Source of the DNA: an uncultured Wenzhouxiangella sp.
GTDB taxonomy: Bacteria > Pseudomonadota > Gammaproteobacteria > Xanthomonadales > Wenzhouxiangellaceae
Reading direction: 5' to 3'
DNA: 22,308 nucleotides
NCBI GenBank assembly: GCA_937876395.1
Contig: CALEIM010000140.1
Span: forward strand, 1 to 22,308
Part shown: positions 15,234 through 22,308 of the stretch, piece after piece
Numbering within the stretch: the stretch's first letter is position 1
Layout: the number at the start of each line of letters is the position of its first letter
Translations under genes and position numbers: made by a program
Notes under the pieces: model-generated
The model's database searches: none
Seen by the model: the letters and a program-made list of their open reading frames with translations, nothing else
What the model was told of the DNA's origin: nothing

Positions 15234-16607
15234 ATGACCATTCAGATCTACAGCACGCTCACGCGGCGCAAGGAAGTTTTCGTACCGCTTGATCCCGAGC
15301 GGGTGACGATGTACGCCTGTGGGCCAACCGTGTACAGCTATGCCCACATCGGCAATGCCCGACCGGCGGTGATCTTCGACCTGCTCCATCGCGTGCTGCA
15401 ACGCCGCTACCGGCAGGTGATCTATGCACGCAACATCACCGACGTCGATGACAAGATCAACGCGGCAGCCGCCGAACAGGACGTGCCGATCAGCGCCATT
15501 ACCGAGCGCTACACCGACATCTATCGTCAGGATATGGAGGCTTTGGGGGTCGGTCGGCCGAGCATCGAGCCGAAAGCCACCGAGCACATCGGCGAGATCA
15601 TCGCCCTGATCGAACGCCTGGTTGAGCACGGCTGCGCCTACGCCGCCGAGAATCATGTCCTGTTCAGTATCGAGTCGGCCAAAGACTACGGCGAGCTGTC
15701 GCGCCGGGACATGCGCGAAATGATTGCCGGGGCACGGGTGGACGTTGCCCCGTATAAAAAACATCCGGGCGATTTCGTGCTCTGGAAGCCGTCGGATCCG
15801 GCCCAGCCCGGCTGGGACAGCCCCTGGGGTCGCGGTCGCCCGGGCTGGCATATCGAGTGCTCGGCAATGAGTGCGGCCCATCTGGGCCCGGTCATTGATA
15901 TCCACGCCGGCGGTCAGGATCTGATTTTTCCGCACCATGAAAACGAGATTGCGCAAAGCCGCTGCGCACACGGCACCGACACTTTTGCCCGCTACTGGAT
16001 GCACAACGGCTTTGTCACCGTCGACAAGCGCAAGATGTCAAAATCGCTGGGCAATGTCCTGATTGTGCATGAGCTGCTCAAGCGCTGGTCCGGCGAGGTG
16101 CTTCGCTATGTGCTGCTCTCCGCCCACTACCGGCAGCCGCTCGACTGGTCGGAAGTGGCTCTGGAACAGGCTCGCGCCACGCTGGACCGGCTCTATGGTC
16201 TGCTCCGCGATCATCCGGACATACTGGCCGATGCGGCGCCGCAAGACGGCGTGATCGAGGCGCTGGAAGACGACCTCAATACCCCGACGGCCCTGGCCGA
16301 AATCAACCAGATCGCCCGCCGGCTGAGCCTTGCTGCGGGCGAACAGCGCGCCGAGCTGGCCGCCGCGCTCAAGGCCAGCGCTGGCCTGCTGGGACTGCTC
16401 CAGGCTGAGCCTGAACACTGGTTCAAGCAGCGACCGGGGGCAGACGCCATCAGTCCAGAGGACGTCGAGGCACTGATCAGCCAGCGCGAGGAGGCCCGGG
16501 CCGCACGCGATTTCGCCGCCGCCGACCGCATTCGTGACCAGCTCGCCGAGCGCGGGGTGGAGCTGGAAGACGGTCCCGACGGGACGCGCTGGAAGATCGG
16601 ATCATGA
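15234..16607 (+). CDS. cysS: Cysteinyl-tRNA synthetase
   Basis: A 457-residue class I aminoacyl-tRNA synthetase that charges tRNA(Cys). The HIGH-type motif is HIGN (38-41, in CGPTVYSYAHIGNAR) and KMSKS lies at 267-271. Zinc ligands C29, C209, H234 and E238 match the E. coli enzyme's positions almost exactly. ARNITDVDDKI and GWHIECSAM are further family signatures. A C-terminal helical and anticodon-binding region ends RWKIGS. ATG 15234 (MTIQIYSTLTRRKE) is preferred to an in-frame ATG 24 bases earlier because family members start at this point. The stop overlaps the sufE start in ATGA, so the two are almost certainly co-translated. Confidence 0.98.
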   Translation: MTIQIYSTLTRRKEVFVPLDPERVTMYACGPTVYSYAHIGNARPAVIFDLLHRVLQRRYRQVIYARNITDVDDKINAAAAEQDVPISAITERYTDIYRQDMEALGVGRPSIEPKATEHIGEIIALIERLVEHGCAYAAENHVLFSIESAKDYGELSRRDMREMIAGARVDVAPYKKHPGDFVLWKPSDPAQPGWDSPWGRGRPGWHIECSAMSAAHLGPVIDIHAGGQDLIFPHHENEIAQSRCAHGTDTFARYWMHNGFVTVDKRKMSKSLGNVLIVHELLKRWSGEVLRYVLLSAHYRQPLDWSEVALEQARATLDRLYGLLRDHPDILADAAPQDGVIEALEDDLNTPTALAEINQIARRLSLAAGEQRAELAAALKASAGLLGLLQAEPEHWFKQRPGADAISPEDVEALISQREEARAARDFAAADRIRDQLAERGVELEDGPDGTRWKIGS

Positions 16608-17038
16608 GCATCGAAGCCACCCAGCGCGAGATTGTCGAGGAGTTTTCTTTGTTCGAAGACTGGATGGATCGCTACCAGTACCTGATCGACCTGGGCCGCA
16701 GACTGCCCGCTCTTGAACCCTCGGAAATGACCGATGATCGCCTGCTGGCCGGCTGCCAGTCGCAGGTCTGGCTGATCTGTGAAGGCGATGCCAATGAGCT
16801 GATTTTCCGCGCCAATTCCGACGCGGCCATCGTATCGGGCCTGATCGCTTTGCTGCTGCGGGTTTATTCGAGCCGCTCAGCCCGCGAAATCATTGCCTCA
16901 CAGCCGCATTTTGTCTCCGAGATCGGCCTGAGCGAACATCTTTCTCCCACCCGCGCCAACGGCCTCAACGCCATGCTGGCCGAAATCCGGCGCCAGGCCG
17001 AGCGTGCGCTGATCAGCACCAAACCGCCAACCCAATAA
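16604..17038 (+). CDS. sufE: SufE-type cysteine desulfuration protein
   Basis: A 144-residue cytosolic sulfur acceptor that takes persulfide sulfur from a cysteine desulfurase (SufS or CsdA) for Fe-S cluster assembly. The catalytic cysteine is C51 in LLAGCQSQVWL, at the same position as in E. coli SufE. ALEPSEMTDDRLLAGC and the later LSPTRANGLNAMLAEI are characteristic. It starts at the ATG that overlaps the cysS stop by four bases and ends in the terminator at 17037-17065. No desulfurase or other suf gene is in the window, so its partner must lie elsewhere. CsdE is an equally possible name from sequence alone. Confidence 0.95.
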   Translation: MSIEATQREIVEEFSLFEDWMDRYQYLIDLGRRLPALEPSEMTDDRLLAGCQSQVWLICEGDANELIFRANSDAAIVSGLIALLLRVYSSRSAREIIASQPHFVSEIGLSEHLSPTRANGLNAMLAEIRRQAERALISTKPPTQ

Positions 17039-17065
17039 AAAAAGCCCCGCAGTACGGGGCTTTTT
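17037..17065 (+). terminator. Intrinsic terminator after cysS-sufE (likely bidirectional)
   Basis: GCCCCG (17044-17049) pairs with CGGGGC (17055-17060) around a CAGTA loop. It is flanked by an A-run (17037-17043) and TTTTT (17061-17065). It serves sufE on plus and, because of the A-run, can also serve the convergent OmpA-family gene on minus. The A-run begins inside the sufE stop codon. Confidence 0.93.
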
Positions 17066-17084
17066 CAGATCACCTGTGCGAGTA

Positions 17085-18098
17085 TCAGCCGTCGCGGCGT
17101 TCCAGCACGATCAGCTCAACGCGCCGATTTCTCTTCCGGTTTTCCTCTGAACTGTTGCTGACCGCCGGACGATCTTCACCGTAGCCGCGAACGCTGAGCC
17201 GCTCGGCGGCAACGCCTTCGGCAACCAGGTAGTTGTAGACCGACTGTGCGCGCCGCTCTGACAGACCCTGGTTGTAGTCGGCTGCGCCGAGATCACAGGT
17301 GTGACCGGCAACTTCAACCCGATGAAGCTCTGGATGCTGCTTGAGCATGGCGGCCGCTTCGTTGAGCTCGGCCCGGGCTCCGGGGCGCAGCTCGGATGAA
17401 TCGAACGGGAACAGCACTTCGGCGCTGAATTCGAAGGCGATTTCTGGCTCAGGAGCCGGCGCCGGCGGAGGTACCGGGCGGGGCGCGGGCTCACGCACTG
17501 GTTCAGGCGGCGGAGCCGGCGGGGCCGCTGGCCGCGGCTTTTCGCCGAAGTGTATCTTGAGACCAGCGGTGAACATCAGATCCTTGAAGCCGCTGGACTG
17601 ATCGAAGGTGTCACGGTCATTGTCGTAGCGATACTCGGCTTCCATGCGCACGCTGACCCGATCATTGTAGGCATGCTCCAGGCCGAGTCCGGCCGAACCA
17701 AAGATATCGCGACCGTCATCCAGCCAGGAATCGTGTTCCTGCAGACCGGTACCGAGAAAGGCATAGGGGCGCGTATCGGACTCAAGCTGACCCAGATAGT
17801 AGCGGCCGACCACGCCGTAAGAGCGCAGCCGAAAACGATCGCTCACACCGGCCGGAACCGTGTCGAAATCGCTGCGATACTGATCCACGCGCAGATCAAG
17901 GCTGAAGCGGGGGCTGAAAAAGCGGCCGAAGCTGAGGCCCAGCACCGCCTCGTTATGGTCGGTCTGGCGTTTGCCGTCAAGCTTGACCACACCGGCCGAG
18001 GGTACGATGTACCAGCGGTCATCGAGGGGCTGTTGCTGGGCGCTGGCCGTGGCGCTCAGAACGAGCCCGGCCGTCAGGACAATCACGAATCGAATCAT
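17085..18098 (-). CDS. OmpA-family outer membrane protein (beta-barrel plus OmpA_C domain)
   Basis: A 337-residue protein with a signal peptide cleaved after ASA (residue 20). Residues 22-185 form an OmpA-like eight-stranded barrel with alternating aromatic and polar strands (YGVVGRYYLG, PYAFLGTGLQ, FTAGLKIHFG). A Pro/Ala-rich linker follows at about 188-218. The C-terminal peptidoglycan-binding domain spans about 222-333, with LFPFDSSELRPGA and YNQGLSERRAQSVYNYL (R283). The position of the usual peptidoglycan-contacting Asp (GxTD) is Cys268, with Asp269 next. It tethers the outer membrane to the wall. ATG 18098 has a strong GAGGAG site. A TATACT on minus (18189-18184) is a possible -10, but its -35 is weak. 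It is convergent with sufE. Confidence 0.94.
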   Translation of the reverse strand: MIRFVIVLTAGLVLSATASAQQQPLDDRWYIVPSAGVVKLDGKRQTDHNEAVLGLSFGRFFSPRFSLDLRVDQYRSDFDTVPAGVSDRFRLRSYGVVGRYYLGQLESDTRPYAFLGTGLQEHDSWLDDGRDIFGSAGLGLEHAYNDRVSVRMEAEYRYDNDRDTFDQSSGFKDLMFTAGLKIHFGEKPRPAAPPAPPPEPVREPAPRPVPPPAPAPEPEIAFEFSAEVLFPFDSSELRPGARAELNEAAAMLKQHPELHRVEVAGHTCDLGAADYNQGLSERRAQSVYNYLVAEGVAAERLSVRGYGEDRPAVSNSSEENRKRNRRVELIVLERRDG

Positions 18099-18198
18099 GG
18101 TCTCACTCCTCGTTTTTTTGGCAGTGGGGCAAAAGTGAGGCAGGCGCTATCGCAACTACCGTCAACTCACGCCCCTGGCGGGTAGTATAACGACAATT

Positions 18199-18229
18199 CG
18201 GCCGCTCGGCAGTAAATGCCGAACGGCCG
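18199..18229 (-). terminator. Hairpin downstream of dksA, possible terminator
   Basis: Arms CGGCCGCTCGGCA (18199-18211) and TGCCGAACGGCCG (18217-18229) pair over 13 positions with one mismatch around a GTAAA loop. On minus it lies about 45 bases after the dksA stop and is followed by AATTGTCGTT, only a weak T-rich tail. It may terminate dksA or separate it from the OmpA-family gene downstream. Confidence 0.4.
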
Positions 18230-18273
18230 TCGTGTTCGCACGGATAACCAGAAGCCGGTCGGTCGCCGATAGG

Positions 18274-18708
18274 TCAGCGGCTGTCGCGCATCTGTCGTTG
18301 CTTGAGTTCCCAGCGCTCCTGGGCGTCGAGACACAGGGTAGCGATGGGACGCGCCGCAAGCCGGGCAAGACCAATTTCCTCGCCGGTCTCCTCGCAGTAA
18401 CCGTAGCTGCCATCGTCGATCCGGGACAGCGCCTGGTCGATCTTTCCGAGCAGCTTGCGGTAGCGGTCGCGGGTGCGCAGCTCAAGGCTGTTTTCCGTTT
18501 CGCGGCTGGCGCGCTCGGCCTCGTCACCGACATCACGCACTTCACCGCGCAGGTTGTTGATGGTCTCCTGGGACTCCTGAATCAACTCCTCGCGCCAGGC
18601 AAGCAATTGCCGACGAAAGTACTCCCGATGCTCGGGAGACATGTACTGTTCCTTTTCGGACGGCTTGTAACCTTCCGGCAGTTCCACAATCTTGCTGGGC
18701 ATCGCCAT
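18274..18708 (-). CDS. dksA: RNA polymerase-binding transcription factor DksA, two-cysteine type
   Basis: A 144-residue DksA that enters the RNA polymerase secondary channel and, with ppGpp, adjusts rRNA, tRNA and amino-acid gene transcription. The coiled-coil tip has the acidic pair D59-x-x-D62 with A64 (DVGDEA), and ENSLELRTRDRYRKLLGKI follows. The zinc finger is altered: C105-x2-T108 ... C126-x2-A129 instead of four cysteines, so zinc binding is doubtful. Two-cysteine DksA proteins are known in some Proteobacteria, and zinc-independent paralogues such as Pseudomonas DksA2 function. ATG 18708 has CGAGG upstream. A near-consensus promoter lies at 18772-18745. The next gene on the right belongs to a different piece of DNA. 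Confidence 0.95.
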   Translation of the reverse strand: MAMPSKIVELPEGYKPSEKEQYMSPEHREYFRRQLLAWREELIQESQETINNLRGEVRDVGDEAERASRETENSLELRTRDRYRKLLGKIDQALSRIDDGSYGYCEETGEEIGLARLAARPIATLCLDAQERWELKQRQMRDSR

Positions 18709-18744
18709 GTGGCCTCGTACACCGTAGTTGCTGCAAAACAGCCG

Positions 18745-18772
18745 ATTATATATGCTCAGGCACTGTTTTCAC
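18745..18772 (-). promoter_or_regulatory. dksA promoter
   Basis: On minus, a perfect TATAAT at 18750-18745 lies 16 bases after GTGAAA (18772-18767), a four-of-six -35. Transcription would start near 18738, giving a leader of about 30 bases. The CTGTTTTCACAG palindrome (18763-18774) covers the -35 and could be a small operator. This promoter overlaps the 3' end of the chimeric kinase frame, which supports that frame being artificial there. Confidence 0.55.
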
Positions 18773-20018
18773 AGTTCCCCGGAAATCCAGGATTGCCCGG
18801 GACGCTGGATACCAACCCGTCGTCAACACAGCCGCCCCTCGGCATGGCGTCGCGAGCGTTGATGGCCAGATTGAGCACGACTTGCTCGATCTGAGTGGCG
18901 TCACCGCGCACCGTCTCGAGGTGCTCTGTTAGCTCCAGTTCCACGTTGATGCTGGCGTGGACCAGGCGGCGCAACATCTTGACGACATCGCTGAGGATGT
19001 CGTTGACGTGAAGCAGGGTCGTTTTCGCGGGGCGCTGACGACTGAACGTCAGGAGCTGCCGCGTCAACCCCGCTGCGCGTTCCGAAGCCTTGAGCAGCTC
19101 TGCGGCCTCTTCTTTGCGCGGATCCGAATCTTCGAATCCGTCCTTCAGTAGTTCACCGTAGCTTTGGATGACGACCAGCAGATTGTTGAAATCGTGCGCT
19201 ACCCCACCTGCTAGTCTACCGATCGCCTCCATTTTCTGTGCTTGCACCAGCTGTTCTTCTAGTTCCCGCTGGCGTGTGATGTCTCGTGAGATTCCGATCA
19301 GACCCACAGTCTCGTGTTCGGCGTTGTGCACAGGGGCCTTCATCTCAGAAAGCCAGACTTCTCTGCCTAGACGCGACTCTTTGCGCACGGCATCCAGAAT
19401 CGGGACTCCGCTCTTGAGCGTGGCTCGTTCTCCTTCTTCGATGTCTTGAACCGATGATTCTGGAGCCTTGAGTTCGGACAGGGTCTTTCCAACCACCTCG
19501 GAGATGTCTTTGCCCAGCCAACGCGCGATTGTGTTATTGGCGCGAATGAACCTGAGCTCACGGTCCTTGAAGTAGATCCCGTCTGGGCTGTTGTTCATCA
19601 AATCATTGAGCAGGCGCTTTTCGTTTTCTAGCTCCTGAGTCAGCCGAAACTGTTCCGCCGCGTGCGTGACTTTGAGCCGTAGGTCTTCAGCGTTCCACGG
19701 CTTGGTCACATATGCGTAGATATGGCCCTCGTTCACTGCTCGGACGACGGCATTGAGATCGGCATAGCCCGTGACGATGATGCGCTGGGCGCGATGGAAG
19801 TCCATCCGGGAGACCAACTCGTCACCCGCCATCTTGGGCATGCGTTGATCGGTCACCACGACGGCGATGTTTTCCTCGTGCTCCATGAGTTGGAGCGCGT
19901 CTTCGCCCGACTCCGCCGTGTAAACGACGAAGCGATCGCTCAGCAGGTCCTCGAGCGCTACCAAGATCTGCGGTTCGTCATCGACGAGCAAGATCTGCTG
20001 CTTGGCTGTGGCAGACAT
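18756..20018 (-). CDS. REC-PAS-histidine kinase, truncated in the ATPase domain
   Basis: An unorthodox sensor kinase, cytosolic as no membrane segments are seen. An N-terminal receiver has D13/D14, phospho-acceptor D57 (VVVTDQRMP) and K106 (YVTKPW). A PAS domain spans about 137-250 (NNSPDGIYFKDRELRFIRAN ... GISRDITRQRE). Dimerisation/phosphoacceptor H275 lies in RLAGGVAHDFNNLL. The ATPase N-box is QIEQVVLNLAINARDAMP with N383 and N387. The frame then reads GGCVDDGLVSS and ends at residue 420 with no G1, F or G2 boxes, so about 60-80 residues are missing. The lost part coincides with a change to DNA carrying the dksA promoter, so the join is near 18830. The start ATG 20018 lies three bases after the upstream kinase stop, and its GGAGGAAGG ribosome site is inside that gene. 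Confidence 0.85.
   Translation of the reverse strand: MSATAKQQILLVDDEPQILVALEDLLSDRFVVYTAESGEDALQLMEHEENIAVVVTDQRMPKMAGDELVSRMDFHRAQRIIVTGYADLNAVVRAVNEGHIYAYVTKPWNAEDLRLKVTHAAEQFRLTQELENEKRLLNDLMNNSPDGIYFKDRELRFIRANNTIARWLGKDISEVVGKTLSELKAPESSVQDIEEGERATLKSGVPILDAVRKESRLGREVWLSEMKAPVHNAEHETVGLIGISRDITRQRELEEQLVQAQKMEAIGRLAGGVAHDFNNLLVVIQSYGELLKDGFEDSDPRKEEAAELLKASERAAGLTRQLLTFSRQRPAKTTLLHVNDILSDVVKMLRRLVHASINVELELTEHLETVRGDATQIEQVVLNLAINARDAMPRGGCVDDGLVSSVPGNPGFPGNCENSA
18820..18845. other. Probable contig join: signalling operon to dksA region
   Basis: To the right the sequence encodes an ordinary kinase N-box (NARDAMPRGG). To the left it no longer fits the family and becomes the upstream region of dksA. 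The boundary is approximate. I saw no repeat, insertion sequence or attachment site that would explain a natural rearrangement. Confidence 0.55.
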
Positions 20019-20021
20019 GTC

Positions 20022-21191
20022 CTATCCCTTCCTCCAAGACGACAGCGGGATACTCAGGCACATGGTGGTGCCCCGCCCCGGTGAACTGAACGCCTGCAAA
20101 CTACCTCCGTGCTTCTGAGCAATGGAGTAGCTGATAGAAAGCCCCATGCCAGTGCCCTTGCCGACGGGCTTGGTCGTAAAGAACGGTTCAAAGACCCGTG
20201 ACTGGATTTCCGCAGGGATGCCCACGCCGTCATCAATCACAGAAATGGTGAGCATTTCCGCAGCTAGCTCGGTTGCGACGGTGATGTTACCGGCTTCGCC
20301 CACAGCATCGATGGCATTGGACAACAGATTCAACAGCGCCACATTGAGCGGACCGGGGAAGCATTCGAAGCGATCTGGTCCGCGTAGATCCAAGTGTACG
20401 CTGATCGTATCACCCAAGCGATGCCCCAAGATCATCAGCACCGAGTTCAAACATTCGGCGAAATCGACCTCTTTACGCTCGCCCTCGTCCAATCTGGAAA
20501 AGGTGCGGAGTTGGAGCACCAGCTCGGAGATCCGCTCGAGTCCTAGGTGCATCTCTGACAGACGCTGATTGGCCTTGTTCCAGGCGCCGAGCACGTCGGG
20601 GGCGCTGCGCTCTTGTAACACTGCTTCGCACCGCTCTAGACAGGTACGCGCGGTGGCGAGATGACTCGTGGCAAACGCGAGCGGATTGTTGATCTCGTGT
20701 GCTACGCCCGCGACGAGCTCCCCCAGCGAAGCCATTTTGGCCGATTGCACCAATTGTGTCTGTGCCACCTGAAGCTCGTCATAGGCTCGCTCGACCTCTG
20801 CGCGCTTTTCATGGAGTTCGAGAAAAACGCGCACCTTGCTTCGCAATACCGACGGCGAAACGGGCTTGAGCAGAAAGTCGACTGCTCCCGTGCCGTAGCC
20901 GCGTAAGGCGTCGTCCGTGGTTTCGTGCTTAGCGGTGAGAAAGATGATGGGGACCTGTCGCGTCTGGGGGTTGCTTCGCGCGTGTTGTGCGACCTCGTAC
21001 CCGTCCATTTCTGGCATCTGGACGTCCAGCAACATCGCGGCAAAGCTGCTTTTAAGCAGGTGACGGAGCGCTTCGTTGCCGGACTTGGCCAGGACGAGCT
21101 CGCAGGGAAGTCCGTCGAGCACGGCCTCCATCGCCACCAGGTTGGCGTCCACATCGTCCACGACGAGCAGCTTGGGAAGATGTCGTTTCAC
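20022..21191 (-). CDS. REC-histidine kinase
   Basis: A 389-residue cytosolic hybrid with the receiver first. The receiver has D12/D13, phospho-acceptor D56 (MLLDVQMPEMDG) and K109 (FLLKPVSP). A coiled-coil linker (about 125-150) leads to phosphoacceptor H165 in LGELVAGVAHEINNPL. A complete ATPase domain follows: N292 (LLNLLSNAIDA), DDGVG (320-324), FEPFFTTK (334-341) and GTGMGLSIS (346-354). GTG 21191 is chosen over an upstream in-frame ATG at 21290 because it overlaps the CheR stop in GTGA and directly precedes the receiver's first strand. It lies between CheR and a second REC kinase, so it probably forms part of a multi-step phosphorelay. The signal is unknown. Confidence 0.9.
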   Translation of the reverse strand: MKRHLPKLLVVDDVDANLVAMEAVLDGLPCELVLAKSGNEALRHLLKSSFAAMLLDVQMPEMDGYEVAQHARSNPQTRQVPIIFLTAKHETTDDALRGYGTGAVDFLLKPVSPSVLRSKVRVFLELHEKRAEVERAYDELQVAQTQLVQSAKMASLGELVAGVAHEINNPLAFATSHLATARTCLERCEAVLQERSAPDVLGAWNKANQRLSEMHLGLERISELVLQLRTFSRLDEGERKEVDFAECLNSVLMILGHRLGDTISVHLDLRGPDRFECFPGPLNVALLNLLSNAIDAVGEAGNITVATELAAEMLTISVIDDGVGIPAEIQSRVFEPFFTTKPVGKGTGMGLSISYSIAQKHGGSLQAFSSPGRGTTMCLSIPLSSWRKG

Positions 21192-22013
21192 GCGTGTGCG
21201 TTCTCCAAGCGGAAAATCCTCTGGGTGGGGACGTACTCTTTGAATCGCAAGCGCGCTTCCTTGGTGAGGGACTCGCTCGCGCCCAAGCACAGAAAGCCGC
21301 CCCTACACAGGCTCTCCGTAAACAGAGCGAAGACGCGTGCGCGCAACGTATCGCTGAAATACAGACACACGTTTCTGCACAGGATGACGTTCATTTCTCC
21401 CAAGGTGAAGTCCGACCCTAAGTCATGCTGAAAGAACGAGACGTTCTCCCGCAGGTTTGCGCTGATGGACACCTTTCCATACGCACGCGTCACATAGTGT
21501 GAGGGGCTGCCCAATCCGCCCGCGAGTTGGTAGTTTTTCTCGAAGGAGGAAAGTTGTTCCGTGGAATAGACACCTTCCTTCGCGCGTTCGATCGCGCTCC
21601 CATCGAGGTCAGTGCCGTAGAGCAGAACCCGCTCATGCAGGCCCTCCTCGTAGAGCAGGACGCCCATTGAATACACTTCTTCTCCCGAAGCACACCCTGC
21701 GTGCCATAAGCGGACTCGTGGGTAGGTGCGCAGCAGGGGGACGACCCGCGAGCGGAATGCCTTGTAAAAGTCAGGATCACGAAACATCTCCGTTACTTTC
21801 ACGGTCAGGCACGAAAGCACCTGCGCAAAGCAAAACTCGTCCCGCAGCAGACGGTGCTGTAGCTCCCCAAAGTTTCTCGACGCAGTCTTGGTCAGCGCTA
21901 CATCCAACCTGCGGCAGTGATTGCGCTGAGTATTCGCGAAAGTCGTACCCATACCGCCCGCGGATCGCCTCCAGCAGGAGCCTCACTTCCAGGGTTTCCG
22001 CGTCCTCATGCAT
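21188..22013 (-). pseudogene. CheR-type protein methyltransferase with a +1 frameshift
   Basis: SAM-dependent methyltransferase that methylates receptor glutamates. The N-terminal domain is read from ATG 22013 in one frame (LEVRLLLEAIRGRYGYDFREYSAQSL). Near 21911-21915 the match moves to the next frame (RRLDVALTKT ... LQHRLLRDE). Removing one C from CTGCCGCAGG on minus would join the two as SLRRLDVAL, the expected CheR sequence. The rest is intact: VTEMFRDPDFYKAF, the SAM-binding WHAGCASGEEVYSMG, YGTDLDGSAIERA and ILCRNVCLYFSD. About 275 residues when repaired. The start overlaps the upstream receiver gene by eight bases and the end overlaps the REC-kinase in GTGA. A sequencing or assembly error is more likely than real decay, because everything else is conserved. 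Confidence 0.85.
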
Positions 22014-22308
22014 CAGGGGCACCTTGGATGCAGCGTTGCAGGGCGTCGATCAGTTTCCGGCCATCGACGGGTTTGACGAGAAACTCATTCGCTCCCGCGG
22101 CTAGACAACGCGCTCGCTCAGTCTCGGCGGCGCGGGCCGTCAGGGCGATGATGGGCAGATGTTTGAAGCGAACCAAAGAGCGCAGGTGCGTCATCGTCTC
22201 ATAACCGTCCATGACCGGCATCATCATGTCGGTGATCACGCATTCGACGTTCGGCGTGTCGTCCAACACCCGAAGGGCCTCCTTTCCGTTTTCAGCGACG
22301 AACACGTC
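22006..22308 (-). CDS. C-terminal receiver domain, probably of a hybrid histidine kinase (runs off the window)
   Basis: The frame is open at the window's right edge and ends at 22006. It encodes the last ~100 residues of a response-regulator receiver: DVFVAENGKEALRVLDD, phospho-acceptor Asp in CVITDMMMPVMDGYE, the Thr of IIALTARA and the Lys of FLVKPVDGRKL. The acidic first strand lies outside. The MMMPVMDGYET pattern is typical of receivers at the end of large hybrid kinases placed next to CheR, but a stand-alone regulator cannot be excluded. Its stop overlaps the CheR start by eight bases, making it the first visible gene of the operon. Confidence 0.8.
   Translation of the reverse strand, partial: DVFVAENGKEALRVLDDTPNVECVITDMMMPVMDGYETMTHLRSLVRFKHLPIIALTARAAETERARCLAAGANEFLVKPVDGRKLIDALQRCIQGAPDA

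Noticed and set aside
15207..16004. 265-codon frame antisense to cysS
   Set aside because: cysS has all catalytic and zinc motifs; the antisense frame is an uninterrupted shadow.
21188..22013. Programmed frameshift in CheR
   Set aside because: No slippery heptamer, pseudoknot or stop-linked signal is seen, and CheR is not known to use recoding.
1..22308. tRNA or rRNA genes, CRISPR arrays, insertion sequences, phage genes
   Set aside because: I looked on both strands and saw no cloverleaf-like segments, regularly spaced repeats, transposase or integrase motifs.

Overview
The window looks like three pieces of Proteobacteria-like DNA joined end to end, and two of the joins cut through genes. 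Bases 1 to about 1975 are very GC-rich (a hand count of 1021-1080 gives 43 G/C of 60). They carry a divergent TPR-protein / hemA-prfA pair, an arrangement I associate with Xanthomonadaceae-like Gammaproteobacteria. Bases of about 1980-18830 look like a different, less GC-rich gammaproteobacterium; Wenzhouxiangella-like is a guess from gene content. Bases of about 18830-22308 are a minus-strand signalling operon whose style resembles Myxococcota or other delta-type bacteria (20221-20280 gives 34 G/C of 60). No database search was possible, so all taxonomy here is inference.

Layout. (1) 1-1976: 5' part of a secreted TPR protein (minus), complete hemA (glutamyl-tRNA reductase) and the first ~60 codons of prfA. 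(2) 1977-3161: prfA runs in frame into the C-terminal ~390 residues of a gamma-glutamyltransferase, very likely an assembly chimera. (3) 3162-7350: an AT-richer block with a promoter, a secreted metzincin-type metalloprotease and two tandem copies of a secreted protein of unknown function. Each copy follows the same hairpin, and the second copy carries a relic of the protease 3' end. (4) 7500-9191: a serine beta-lactamase-like hydrolase and OsmC, convergent. (5) 9269-12714: a TRAP transporter with dctQM on minus and the binding protein dctP divergent on plus; DctQ appears to contain an internally duplicated membrane hairpin. (6) 12740-15164: a small DksA/TraR zinc finger protein, an O-methyltransferase and prolidase PepQ, all minus. 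(7) 15234-17065: cysS-sufE, overlapping, ending in a strong terminator. (8) 17085-18772: an OmpA-family protein and DksA with its promoter (minus). (9) 18756-22308: a hybrid-kinase C-terminal receiver, a frameshifted CheR, a REC-histidine kinase and a REC-PAS-histidine kinase cut off in its ATPase domain.

Working together: hemA/prfA is a housekeeping pair for tetrapyrrole synthesis and translation termination. cysS-sufE links cysteine charging to cysteine-derived sulfur transfer. dctPQM forms one solute importer of unknown substrate. The signalling block has overlapping or nearly abutting genes and reads as one transcription unit. The least explained part is the protease / duplicated secreted-protein block at 3.4-7.35 kb.
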